Source: Marinicella litoralis (GTDB taxonomy: Bacteria > Pseudomonadota > Gammaproteobacteria > Xanthomonadales > Marinicellaceae). From it: a stretch of DNA of 64,000 bases. The notes under the pieces are model-generated. The model worked only from the letters and a program-made list of their open reading frames with translations, made no database searches and was not told where the DNA came from. Numbering within the stretch: position 1 is the stretch's first letter; each line of letters begins with the position of its first letter. Where the stretch lies: contig NZ_NIHB01000001.1 in NCBI RefSeq assembly GCF_002591915.1, positions 783,805 through 847,804 of the forward strand, in the 5' to 3' direction. This document shows positions 9,368 to 17,526 of the stretch, piece by piece. The position numbers were made by a program, and so were the translations under genes.

Positions 9368-9826
9368 ATGAATTTATTGAATTCAATCAAATCACTTATG
9401 AACATCAATTTAGGCGAAAAAGTCCTTAATGCAGATGAAAGCAAGGAATTGAATCATGCGATTGTAGAATTGATGCTAGAAATGGTCAAAGCAGATTTTG
9501 TTGAGCTGCATGCGGAAAAACAAGCTTTGGGCATATATTTGTCACAATCTTTGCATTTACCAAAAGATGAGGTTGCTAATTACATTGAAGCAGCTGAAGA
9601 CAGGATTAACTTTTCAATATCGCTTGAATCTCAAACCAATGTCATTAATAATTACTTAGCCAAAGAACAAAAAATTGAATTGATGAATCATTTATGGCAA
9701 CTTGCCATTGCGGACAATCAAATACATTTGTTGGAAGAAAATTTATTCTATAAAGCGGGTGCCTTGTTGGGTATTAAAAAATCACTCCTTGTAGCGATTT
9801 GTCAACAAACGGGTCAATCTGACTGA
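9368..9826 (+). CDS. TerB-like (tellurite resistance B family) protein
   Basis: 152 residues from ATG 9368. The frame is open further upstream, but starting there would overlap the divergent transglycosylase gene; 9368 leaves a 49-bp divergent spacer. The all-alpha protein shows repeated acidic helices (ESKELNHAIVELMLEMVKADF, IADNQIHLLEENLFYKAGALLGI), the two-fold pattern of the TerB/co-chaperone DjlA N-terminal fold, which can bind metal or act as a scaffold. There is no J domain. PilU follows 20 bp downstream, so the two are probably co-transcribed. Its actual role is unknown. Confidence 0.65.
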   Translation: MNLLNSIKSLMNINLGEKVLNADESKELNHAIVELMLEMVKADFVELHAEKQALGIYLSQSLHLPKDEVANYIEAAEDRINFSISLESQTNVINNYLAKEQKIELMNHLWQLAIADNQIHLLEENLFYKAGALLGIKKSLLVAICQQTGQSD

Positions 9827-9846
9827 TAGAAACAAAAGAGGAAATT

Positions 9847-10935
9847 ATGGATTTAACACACTTTCTGAAAACCATGCGTGAAAGTAATGGTTCTGACATG
9901 TATTTAAGTACAGGTGCCCCAATCAATGTAAAAACCGAAGGTGTGCTTGAATCATTAAGCAGTACAGGCTTGCCACCAGGCATTGTGGAAAAAATCGCAT
10001 ACTCCTTAATGGATGATAGGCAAATAAAGGAATTTGAGGATACCATGGAGTGCAACTTGGCGGTGTCAATCAAAGGTGTGGGCCGTTACCGAGTTAATGT
10101 GTTCAGGCAAAGGGGCGAAGTTTCAATGGTGATTCGGACCATCAAAAGCACGATTCCTAAATTGGACGAATTAAACATGCCGCCACATTTGTATGATTTA
10201 ATCATGGAAAAACGTGGATTGATATTGGTGGTTGGAGCAACCGGTTCAGGAAAATCGACTACCATGGCCTCGATGATTGATTATCGTAATTCCAATGTAT
10301 CAGGTCATATTTTGACCATAGAAGACCCCATTGAGTATGTTCACAAACACAAAAAATCAGTGGTCAATCAAAGAGAAATTGGGATTGACACTCTGGGCTA
10401 TGCGCCGGCTTTAAAAAATGCCCTCAGGGAAGCGCCCGATTTGATCTTAATCGGTGAAATTAATGATGCGGAAACCATGGAAGCAGCGGTTTCATTTGCC
10501 GAAACTGGGCATTTGTGCATGGCCACCTTGCATGCCAACAATTCAGATCAAGCGATGGAGCGGGTGCTTAACTTTTTTCCCAGTGACATGCACAACAATG
10601 TTTTGATGAATTTAGCCTTGAACCTAAAAGCGGTCATCTCTCAGCGTTTGGTGATTGATGTTAAAGGTAAGAGAAGGCCGGCATGTGAAGTATTGATAAA
10701 CACGCCACAAATCAGGGAAATGATTCGTCGTGGTCAAATCAATGAACTTAAAATGGCCATGGATCAGTCGCTTGAAGACGGCATGCAAACTTTTGACCAA
10801 GCCCTTTATGACATGTATAAAAATGGCATCATCAATCTTGAAGAAGCCCTTTCCAATGCCGATTCTGCACAAGGTCTTGAAGTTAAGATCAACCTTTCAA
10901 GTGAGGATGACACGGCTGGAGATGATTACTATTGA
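9847..10935 (+). CDS. pilU: Type IV pilus retraction ATPase PilU
   Basis: 362 residues, within the PilT/PilU size range. Walker A is VVGATGSGKST (about 128-138), the Asp box TIEDPIEYVH and Walker B LILIGEI follow, then the His box ETGHLCMATLHANN. The acidic C-terminal tail (SSEDDTAGDDYY) and FAETGHLC...FFP signatures are PilU-like rather than PilT-like. PilU assists PilT in pilus depolymerisation and force generation. No pilT is adjacent, whereas they are neighbours in many gammaproteobacteria. Walker B is followed by GEIND where relatives usually have GEIRD. An upstream SD-like GAGGAAAT fits the ATG at 9847. Confidence 0.88.
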   Translation: MDLTHFLKTMRESNGSDMYLSTGAPINVKTEGVLESLSSTGLPPGIVEKIAYSLMDDRQIKEFEDTMECNLAVSIKGVGRYRVNVFRQRGEVSMVIRTIKSTIPKLDELNMPPHLYDLIMEKRGLILVVGATGSGKSTTMASMIDYRNSNVSGHILTIEDPIEYVHKHKKSVVNQREIGIDTLGYAPALKNALREAPDLILIGEINDAETMEAAVSFAETGHLCMATLHANNSDQAMERVLNFFPSDMHNNVLMNLALNLKAVISQRLVIDVKGKRRPACEVLINTPQIREMIRRGQINELKMAMDQSLEDGMQTFDQALYDMYKNGIINLEEALSNADSAQGLEVKINLSSEDDTAGDDYY

Positions 10936-10977
10936 TCATTGTTGGGAGCGGATTCTCAGTTGATTGAATCATTAATG

Positions 10978-11009
10978 TCAATCTGCTTGGATATAGATCG
11001 GCAGATTGA
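10978..11009. other. Inverted repeat downstream of pilU
   Basis: A perfect nine-base inverted repeat (TCAATCTGC / GCAGATTGA) with a 14-base loop lies 43 bp after the pilU stop. No U-tract follows on either strand, so it is not a textbook intrinsic terminator; it may protect the transcript 3' end. The rest of 10936-11107 shows no recognisable gene. Confidence 0.35.
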
Positions 11010-11107
11010 TTGAAATCCCCTTGTCACATTTAAAGTGATCACTGACGAGACCTGAGTCTGAGGCTGAAGAGCTGAACTTAACATTCCTCAGGCAAATGCT
11101 AAAACCC

Positions 11108-11135
11108 GCTTACAAATGAAGTGAATCATGTATAA
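11108..11135 (+). promoter_or_regulatory. Sigma-70-like promoter of the YIDPGSGS/polymer cluster
   Basis: CTTACA (11108-11113, four of six -35 matches), a 16-bp spacer and a perfect TATAAT (11130-11135). The transcript would start near 11142, 26 bases before the ATG at 11168. This is the best candidate promoter for the operon beginning there. Confidence 0.5.
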
Positions 11136-11167
11136 TTTCACATGATTTTTATCCGAATGATTGTTTT

Positions 11168-11383
11168 ATGAATAAATTATTTAATATTTTGATTTTAATT
11201 TTGTTGCCTACAGTCAGTTTTGCATACATTGATCCAGGCTCCGGCAGTGCAATTATGTCTGCAATCATCGGCTTTTTTGTTGCCATTGGATTGGCCGTTA
11301 AAACTTATTGGTATAAGTTGAAGTCGTTTTTTGTTAAAAGTAAAAAGCATGATAAGCAAGATCAGAATGATGCAGAAGATTAA
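11168..11383 (+). CDS. Small membrane protein with YIDPGSGS motif
   Basis: 71 residues. The N-terminal hydrophobic segment ends in VSFA followed by YIDPGSGSAIMS, so it is either a cleaved signal peptide or a first membrane helix. A second helix (AIIGFFVAIGLAVKTYWY) is followed by a basic stretch and a charged KHDKQDQNDAED tail. I recall the YIDPGSGS start from short proteins encoded near surface-polymer genes, but I know no assigned function. It heads the operon with its own candidate promoter and is followed 15 bp later by a methyltransferase. Its small size and two helices make it a reasonable client for the YidC encoded three genes downstream (inference). Confidence 0.75.
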   Translation: MNKLFNILILILLPTVSFAYIDPGSGSAIMSAIIGFFVAIGLAVKTYWYKLKSFFVKSKKHDKQDQNDAED

Positions 11384-11398
11384 TTAAAAGGAATTTTC

Positions 11399-12061
11399 AT
11401 GACTGAAAAAAACATTGATTACAACAAACAATATTGGAATGAATTTTACAAGAATAACCACAAGTTAACCCCATCGCAATTTTGTGTCAGTGTACTGACT
11501 GAATTGGCTGATCAAACGTGTTTGGTTGAATTAGGCAGTGGTAATGGCAGAGATTCATTTTATTTTTCAAGCCAAGGGTTTGTGACCGTAGCCATGGACT
11601 TGTCAAAACAAGCCATTGAAAGTTGTAAGCAACAAGCCACCCAAAGAAAAATCAAGCATGCTTCATTTTATCAAGGTGATCTGACTTCGAGCAGCGATGT
11701 AGGTCATGTCATTGCAAAGGCCAGAACAGACAAAAAAGAAGGTGGGGACATGGCATTTTATTCCCGATTTGTGATGCATTCATTGGACGATGAGCAAGAA
11801 CAAGCCTTTTTAGGCATTTTATCTGAACAGGTCTTGTCGGGTGAAAAGGTCTATTTTGAATTCAGGTCTAAAGAAGATGAAAACTTGGACAAGCATTTTG
11901 GTAATCACTACAGAAGGTATGTTGACACTGCTGTGTTCAAACAAAGGCTTGATGCCGCTGGCTTTGAATTGGAATATGAAGTGATTGGACAAGGAATGGC
12001 CAAATACAAAGAAGAAGACCCTTTTGTGGCCAGGTTTATCGCCAGAAAAGTAAACAATTGA
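11399..12061 (+). CDS. Class I SAM-dependent methyltransferase
   Basis: 220 residues. LVELGSGNGRDSFYF (about 40-55) is SAM motif I with the glycine-rich loop, and VAMDLSKQAIESCK is motif II with the ribose-binding Asp; MAFYSRFVMHSL marks the motif IV region. The N-terminal YNKQYWNEFYKNN resembles TehB/methyltransf_11-type small-molecule methyltransferases. An AAAGGAATTTTC ribosome-binding site precedes the ATG. Its place between the YIDPGSGS protein and a polyol-phosphate transferase suggests methylation of a sugar, nucleotide or polymer end, but no substrate can be assigned. Confidence 0.75.
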   Translation: MTEKNIDYNKQYWNEFYKNNHKLTPSQFCVSVLTELADQTCLVELGSGNGRDSFYFSSQGFVTVAMDLSKQAIESCKQQATQRKIKHASFYQGDLTSSSDVGHVIAKARTDKKEGGDMAFYSRFVMHSLDDEQEQAFLGILSEQVLSGEKVYFEFRSKEDENLDKHFGNHYRRYVDTAVFKQRLDAAGFELEYEVIGQGMAKYKEEDPFVARFIARKVNN

Positions 12062-12083
12062 TTGTTTGAATCTGGAATAAATA

Positions 12084-13235
12084 ATGAAATTTTTCAAGCA
12101 CCTGAAAAATGTAATTGCTTTCAATCAACTTGATGTCAAGAACCGTCAAATCGTTTTTTATTCAGAAGGTAAAAATTACTGGGTACACTTAAAGGGCTTG
12201 GTGGAAAAGCTGTTAGAGCAAGGCCAGACCGGTGTTTGTTATGTCAGCTCTGGAGCCAATGATCCCGGCTTAGCGGTCGAACATGAAAATTACCACAGTT
12301 TTTTAATTGATGAAGGTTGGGTAAGGAATTGGTGGTTTGAAAATTTAAAAGCTGATTTATTGGTATTGAGCATGCCTGACATTCATCAATACCAAGTTAA
12401 ACGGTCCAAGTTTCCAGTACATTATGTTTATGTTCAACACTCTCTGGTCAGTAAACACATGGTTTATCGAAAGGGTGCTTTTGATTATTATGATTCAATT
12501 TTCTGTGCCGGACCACACCACATCAAAGAAATCAAAGCCATAGAGTCCTTGTATAAATTGCCTGAAAAAGCGTTGTATAAACATGGTTATTCAAGACTGG
12601 ATTCAATCATAAAAAATGCATCGAGAAGGCCAAACAAAACAACACCTGACAATCAAAACCATGTGCTGATTGCACCTTCATGGGGGCAAGTTAATGTGGT
12701 TGAGGAATTTGGGCTGCAAATAGTTGAAGACTTGTTAAACAATGGCTTCAAAGTCACATTGAGACCACACCCACAAACCATTAAATTTTCACAGGCTAAA
12801 GTGGCAGAGATTGTTGCTCAGTTTAAGCATGATTCAAATTTTAGTTTTGAAGGCTCGGTGGATGGTGAACAATCATTGCATCAATCAGATGTGATGATCA
12901 GTGATTGGTCTGGAGCCGCATTGGATTACGCCTTTGGCTTGGGCAAACCGGTGTTATTTATTGATGTTCCAAGAAAGGTTAATAACGCAGAATATGAGAA
13001 AATTGACATCATTCCATTTGAAGATTCAATAAGAACTCAAATTGGTGAAGTGATGCCGTTGCATGAAGTGGCCAATGTCTCAAAATGGATCCGTCAATGT
13101 TTAGCTAAAAAGTCAGCAACGGGTTTTGACCACGGTATTTACAATGTGGGCTGTTCTGATCAAGTTGGTGCAGACCTGATTGTAGAAATTTTAGAAAAAG
13201 TTCAACAGGCCAAATCAATGGATTCAAATGCATAA
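12084..13235 (+). CDS. CDP-glycerol glycerophosphotransferase-like (TagB/TagF family)
   Basis: 383 residues with a GT-B-like architecture. Family motifs are HYVYVQHSL (about 112-120), the catalytic-type histidine in TLRPHPQTIK (about 228), and the C-terminal SDWSGAALDYAFGLGKPVLFID region that binds the CDP-polyol donor. Family members transfer glycerol phosphate or ribitol phosphate from a CDP donor to build teichoic-acid or capsule backbones. It lacks the long N-terminal extension of TagF polymerases, so it could be a primase or single-addition enzyme. No tagD/CDP-glycerol synthase is in the window. The last eight bases overlap the yidC-like gene, implying coupled translation. Confidence 0.8.
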   Translation: MKFFKHLKNVIAFNQLDVKNRQIVFYSEGKNYWVHLKGLVEKLLEQGQTGVCYVSSGANDPGLAVEHENYHSFLIDEGWVRNWWFENLKADLLVLSMPDIHQYQVKRSKFPVHYVYVQHSLVSKHMVYRKGAFDYYDSIFCAGPHHIKEIKAIESLYKLPEKALYKHGYSRLDSIIKNASRRPNKTTPDNQNHVLIAPSWGQVNVVEEFGLQIVEDLLNNGFKVTLRPHPQTIKFSQAKVAEIVAQFKHDSNFSFEGSVDGEQSLHQSDVMISDWSGAALDYAFGLGKPVLFIDVPRKVNNAEYEKIDIIPFEDSIRTQIGEVMPLHEVANVSKWIRQCLAKKSATGFDHGIYNVGCSDQVGADLIVEILEKVQQAKSMDSNA

Positions 13236-14349
13236 ATTCAGTTGTTTGATGTTTGTTTTGATGGCTGTTATGGGAACTCCCGTGCTGCAGGCCAAAGCCA
13301 TTAATTTGCCAACTAACAACCAAGAACTGAACCAAGTCATCAGCACTCAAGTGGTTGAAACCTACGAATTTTCAGGAATGGCGCTGTACCTTAATCAAGT
13401 GTCTTTTTTTGCCTACCAGCAAAATCAACTGAGTCAGTTGGATGGAGAAAATTTTGAAAGTGAAGTTGAATCCATAGAACAAATTATTGTTGTCGGGCGC
13501 TTCAATGCGATGATTATCGATATAAATCGCAGCAGCCTAAGCATCCGTAATGGTCAGCTGAACATTGATGACTATCCTGCAGCGGTAAATGGAGTCAGTG
13601 TTTATCATAAAAAAGAATTGGCAAACCTGAATCCAGCCTATAAATCCATCAGGTATCATCATTTGTGGTGGCCACTGGCGCAACTGTCAATATTTTTTGA
13701 ATCAGTACTGGAAATCCTGGGCAGTTGGGTTAATCAACATTGGGGCTGGGCCATATTTATATTTGCAGCATTGGTTAAAATTGTATTTATTCCGCTGTCA
13801 ATAGTCACCAGAAAGGTACAGGCACAGGTCAATAAAATTCAAGGTGTTTTGGATCCCGAGTTGAAATTAATCAAAACGCAATTTGATGGTGAACAAGCAC
13901 ACCTTAAAATCATGGCCGCACATAAAAAGCATGGCGTGTCACCGTTCTATACCATGAAACCCTTATTGATGACATTGATTCAAATTCCATTTCTGATTGC
14001 GATTTTCAATACATTGGGTGAAATGCACGAGTTAAAAGGTGCTGGTTTTTTATGGGTGTCAGACCTTTCATTACCAGACAGGCTATTTAGTTTAGGCTTT
14101 GCCATTCCAATGTTTGGTGATTGGTTTAATCTGTTTCCCTTTTTAATGACAGGTATTACACTCTTGACGACAGTAAAGTATGGCGATGATTCATTGCCAG
14201 AGTCACTTGTCAAAAACCAACGTCGCAGGTTGTATTTAATGGCAGTGGTGTTTTTTATATTGTTTTATCCATTTCCTGCAGCCATGGTGATGTATTGGGC
14301 GTTGGCTAATTTTTGGCAGTTTTTTATTTCAAGAGTTTTTCTTAATTAA
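13228..14349 (+). CDS. YidC/Oxa1-family membrane protein insertase paralogue
   Basis: 373 residues, much shorter than housekeeping gammaproteobacterial YidC (about 550). A signal peptide (MHKFSCLMFVLMAVM...LQAKA) is followed by a small periplasmic region to about 145, not the large beta-supersandwich P1 domain. The conserved Oxa1 core runs from about 150 to 373 with five hydrophobic segments, LKIMAAHKKHGVSPFYTMKP and LLMTLIQIPFLIAIFNTL. The groove position normally held by Arg (ALVKIVFIPL, residue 184) is Lys. It overlaps the TagB-like gene by eight bases, so it looks dedicated to this polymer cluster rather than general membrane insertion (inference). Confidence 0.85.
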   Translation: MHKFSCLMFVLMAVMGTPVLQAKAINLPTNNQELNQVISTQVVETYEFSGMALYLNQVSFFAYQQNQLSQLDGENFESEVESIEQIIVVGRFNAMIIDINRSSLSIRNGQLNIDDYPAAVNGVSVYHKKELANLNPAYKSIRYHHLWWPLAQLSIFFESVLEILGSWVNQHWGWAIFIFAALVKIVFIPLSIVTRKVQAQVNKIQGVLDPELKLIKTQFDGEQAHLKIMAAHKKHGVSPFYTMKPLLMTLIQIPFLIAIFNTLGEMHELKGAGFLWVSDLSLPDRLFSLGFAIPMFGDWFNLFPFLMTGITLLTTVKYGDDSLPESLVKNQRRRLYLMAVVFFILFYPFPAAMVMYWALANFWQFFISRVFLN

Positions 14350-14459
14350 AAAAGTAGAATTGTAGTGGTCAAGTAATTTTGGCCACGGTTTTAAATTCCA
14401 GCCGGTGCTTTCGCTCTGACTCATTAGGTGTCAGGTCAATATTATTTGTAAGCAAAACA

Positions 14460-14662
14460 ATGAAAATAGAAGATAATACATGCAATTGTCAAAAATACAG
14501 TGCAGCTAAAGATTGCAGGTGTCCAGATTTTCAAGGCGTTTTGAATGATGTGTGAAAAAGACAGCTACTTATCACAAAAAACGGTGGGAATTTGTTATAT
14601 ATTTGAATTTATACTTAATAATAAAATCGATAAAAAATGGCTGGTGCTTTATTTGCTGGTAG
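14460..14662 (+). pseudogene. Decayed 5' remnant of a SAM methyltransferase related to the next gene
   Basis: The 355 bp between genes (14350-14704) contain two broken reading fragments. ATG 14460 reads 31 codons ending KDCRCPDFQGVLNDV and stops at 14553-14555. A shifted frame from 14552 reads TATYHKKRWEFVIYLNL before stopping at 14660. The second piece aligns with TFHRKQWEFVVIYLNL near the N-terminus of the intact methyltransferase at 14705, and the DNA is clearly alignable at 14575-14645 versus 14813-14885. I read this as a truncated, frameshifted duplicate or replaced allele. The rest of the gap shows nothing recognisable. Confidence 0.6.
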
Positions 14663-14704
14663 AGAGCCATTATTTTATTTGATTAAATACCAGAGGATTA
14701 ACAA

Positions 14705-16033
14705 ATGAAGTTTATTAAGAATTGGCAAAAAGTTTGTGTTTCGCAGGATTATTTTAACGATGAGTTTCAATATATTTTAGAAAAGAAGTTCAATCAAGTC
14801 CCGACATTTCACAGAAAACAGTGGGAATTTGTTGTTATATATCTCAACCTATTAAAGAATGGAAAACTCAATAAAGAGTCCATTGGTGCATCATTTGGGG
14901 CAGGTCGTGAGCGGTTAATATTTGATGTTTCTAAGGTTGTTAAAGAGTTTACGGCCACAGATTTATATGTTTACAATACAGCCTGGGCAACTGCCAAGGT
15001 CGAAAAAGACATGTCTTGTTTGGATTTCGTACTGGAAAAAGCACCTAAAAACTTTGATGACAGTAATTTAACTGTCAAAGAAATGGATATGAGGGATTTA
15101 GATTTCTCTGATAATTCTTTAGATTTTGCATATTCATCCTGTGCCTTTGAACATATTGGGCATTTTGATGATTTTGTTCAACATCTTAAAGAAGTCAAAA
15201 GAACGCTAAAAGAAGGTGGTGTTTATGTGATGACCACAGAACATTTATTTTTGCATGAAACCCTGAAAATGGAAGGTAATTATAAGTTTCAGTTTTCTTT
15301 TTTGATGGATATTTTTAAGGCAGCGGACTTTTATCCTGAAAAATCATTTGATGCAGAACTTAAACGGAACGGATTAAATATGCCCGGACCTGATTTATTG
15401 CCATTACTGGGGGTTGATCAATCAATTCAAAATGAAACTAAATCACTTATCATTGATCGACATGGTATACCGCATACATCGAGTTGTTATGTATTCAAAA
15501 AAGGGTCAGATACACGGCATGTTGAACTGTTAGGCAACTTAGAACAAAGTTCACGATTTTTTAATAGAGTCTTAAAACAAAAAGTTAAAGTTTTGTTCGA
15601 TGATGTGAAAAGCATTGACCCAAGGCATAATTTGTCACCACAAGGGCGATCTACCTTGAGTGATCACATTGATTATTTGGCCGATGATTTTGAAAAACAA
15701 GTTAAACTGTTTCCGCAAGATGACAGTGAATTTGTTTATACTGATTTTATTTATTTTGATGATTTCTCTTTTAATTTTACTGTGTATTTAAGTGTGGAGT
15801 CAGCGGTTGAAGTTAAAGTTAAACTTATTGAACGGCCTCAAGTTGATTTTGAAAATAGAACCGAGGTTAAATCAGTGACAAAATCCATCAATAATGAGGC
15901 AAAAATATCCATCAATTATTCTGCCAATAAATCTTGTGTTTATGCCTTGGCTGTTTCAACTGAAAATGGCGATGAAATTAAGCTGCATTACTTGGATGTT
16001 AGGGCAAGGTTGGTATCAGAGTATGAGGAATGA
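14705..16033 (+). CDS. SAM-dependent methyltransferase with C-terminal extension
   Basis: 442 residues. The N-terminal FHRKQWEFVVIYLNLL helix and SIGASFGAGRERLIF (motif I-like, about 60-74) mark a methyltransferase subfamily common in sugar-modifying clusters. MDMRDLDFSDNSLDFAYSS (motifs III-IV) and the EVKRTLKEGGVYVMTTEH motif follow. Residues from about 340 onward form a separate beta-rich domain with no recognised family. A decayed related copy lies directly upstream. GAGGATTAACAA before the ATG is an SD-like sequence. Substrate unknown; context suggests glycan methylation. Confidence 0.75.
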   Translation: MKFIKNWQKVCVSQDYFNDEFQYILEKKFNQVPTFHRKQWEFVVIYLNLLKNGKLNKESIGASFGAGRERLIFDVSKVVKEFTATDLYVYNTAWATAKVEKDMSCLDFVLEKAPKNFDDSNLTVKEMDMRDLDFSDNSLDFAYSSCAFEHIGHFDDFVQHLKEVKRTLKEGGVYVMTTEHLFLHETLKMEGNYKFQFSFLMDIFKAADFYPEKSFDAELKRNGLNMPGPDLLPLLGVDQSIQNETKSLIIDRHGIPHTSSCYVFKKGSDTRHVELLGNLEQSSRFFNRVLKQKVKVLFDDVKSIDPRHNLSPQGRSTLSDHIDYLADDFEKQVKLFPQDDSEFVYTDFIYFDDFSFNFTVYLSVESAVEVKVKLIERPQVDFENRTEVKSVTKSINNEAKISINYSANKSCVYALAVSTENGDEIKLHYLDVRARLVSEYEE

Positions 16034-16115
16034 TAAAATATCCTTGTACTGATTTGTTAGAGGTTATCGGGTCAACTGATACAGTTATTTTTCCAAGCTA
16101 ATAAATAGGCCGATA

Positions 16116-17525
16116 ATGCTTTTTAACAGTGTCTCATTCTTTGTTTTCTTATTTTTTGTTTTAATTATCAGTGCCGTATTGAGGCGATATTCAGCAAAAA
16201 GCGAACTGTGGTTTTTGGTTTTAGCAAGCGCTTTCTTTTATGGTCAGTGGAGTTGGAAATACCTAATACTCATTTACACCACTATATGTGTTGATTACCT
16301 GTTAGGGCTCAGGTATTACAAAAGTGAACATCCGCAAAAGTATTTAACCATCAGCTTATGTGTCAACTTAGGCATATTGAGCCTATTCAAGTATTTTAAT
16401 TTTTTAATGGATTCTGTCAATCAAGTCATCGAGGTGAGTGGATTTGATTATCATTTTTCAGCCATAGAAGTATTGTTGCCTGTGGGTATCTCTTTTTATA
16501 CCTTTCAAAGCATGAGCTATATGATTGATATTCACCGCCAAACACTTAAGCCGCGGAAAAATTTTGTTGACTATGCATTGTTTGTCTCATTTTTCCCGCA
16601 GTTGGTTGCTGGACCGATTGTTCGTGCCTCTGAGTTTTTTAAGCAATTGGATGAAAAAAGGCATTTCAGCTTTAAAATGGCTCAAGCAGGAACCCTTTTA
16701 ATTGTTGTTGGTTTAGTCAAAAAAGTGGTGTTTGCGGATAATCTAGCTTTGTTTGTCGATCCGATTTTTAACCAACCAGAGAATTATTCGGGTCTTATGA
16801 CGCTTTTGGCCGTTTATGGATTTGCTTTTCAAATATACTTTGATTTTTCAGGGTACACAGATATTGCCATCGGTGTTGCCAAGTTGTTAGGATTTAATTT
16901 TCCCCGAAATTTCATGCATCCTTATGTGTCATTATCCATTAGAGATTTCTGGCGCCGTTGGCATATGACATTATCACGCTGGCTAAGGGATTATCTTTAT
17001 ATCAGTTTAGGCGGTAACAGACAGGGTACTTACAAAACGGCGCGTAATCTATTTCTAACCATGTTTTTAGGTGGGCTTTGGCACGGTGCTTCCTGGAACT
17101 TCGCTATTTGGGGTGTATTACATGGGGTATATTTATCTATAGAACGGTTCAATGATCATTACAAGTTGATACGATTAAATCCCGATAATAAGCTGGTGCG
17201 TTTAATTCAGTGGTTTTGGGTTTTTCACTTAGTGTGTTTTGCATGGATATTTTTTAGGGCTGAAAATTTTAAGGACAGTGCCATAATCTTAAACAATATT
17301 GTTTTTTGGAAAAGCCATGTAGGCATGACTTCTAGCGCTGTGCTTTACATGGCATTTATCATGTTTTGTCCACTTTTGCACTGGTTCAGTTCACGCTTTG
17401 ATGTATCAAAGAATGCCGGAAACTTAGGTGCGTCAAAGTATGTTTGTCTACAGGTGGTTTTGCTGTTTCTGTTAATCTTTTTCAGCACCCAGCAGTCTGA
17501 TTCTTTTATCTACTTTCAATTCTAA
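16116..17525 (+). CDS. MBOAT-family O-acyltransferase (AlgI-like)
   Basis: 469 residues with about ten to twelve membrane segments. VSFFPQLVAGPIVRA, RDFWRRWHMTLSRWLRDYLY and the catalytic-His region GGLWHGASWNFAIWGVLHG are hallmarks of AlgI/DltB/PatA-type MBOAT proteins, which pass an acyl group, usually acetyl, across the inner membrane. Length matches AlgI. The next gene starts one base after its stop and encodes an SGNH-type periplasmic protein, the usual partner that places the acyl group on the polymer. Confidence 0.88.
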   Translation: MLFNSVSFFVFLFFVLIISAVLRRYSAKSELWFLVLASAFFYGQWSWKYLILIYTTICVDYLLGLRYYKSEHPQKYLTISLCVNLGILSLFKYFNFLMDSVNQVIEVSGFDYHFSAIEVLLPVGISFYTFQSMSYMIDIHRQTLKPRKNFVDYALFVSFFPQLVAGPIVRASEFFKQLDEKRHFSFKMAQAGTLLIVVGLVKKVVFADNLALFVDPIFNQPENYSGLMTLLAVYGFAFQIYFDFSGYTDIAIGVAKLLGFNFPRNFMHPYVSLSIRDFWRRWHMTLSRWLRDYLYISLGGNRQGTYKTARNLFLTMFLGGLWHGASWNFAIWGVLHGVYLSIERFNDHYKLIRLNPDNKLVRLIQWFWVFHLVCFAWIFFRAENFKDSAIILNNIVFWKSHVGMTSSAVLYMAFIMFCPLLHWFSSRFDVSKNAGNLGASKYVCLQVVLLFLLIFFSTQQSDSFIYFQF

Positions 17526-17526
17526 T

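Noticed and set aside
11399-12061. Tellurite-resistance methyltransferase TehB
   Set aside because: The SAM motifs are generic and the TerB-like gene is nearby only by chance; the gene is linked to polymer genes and no TehA transporter is present.
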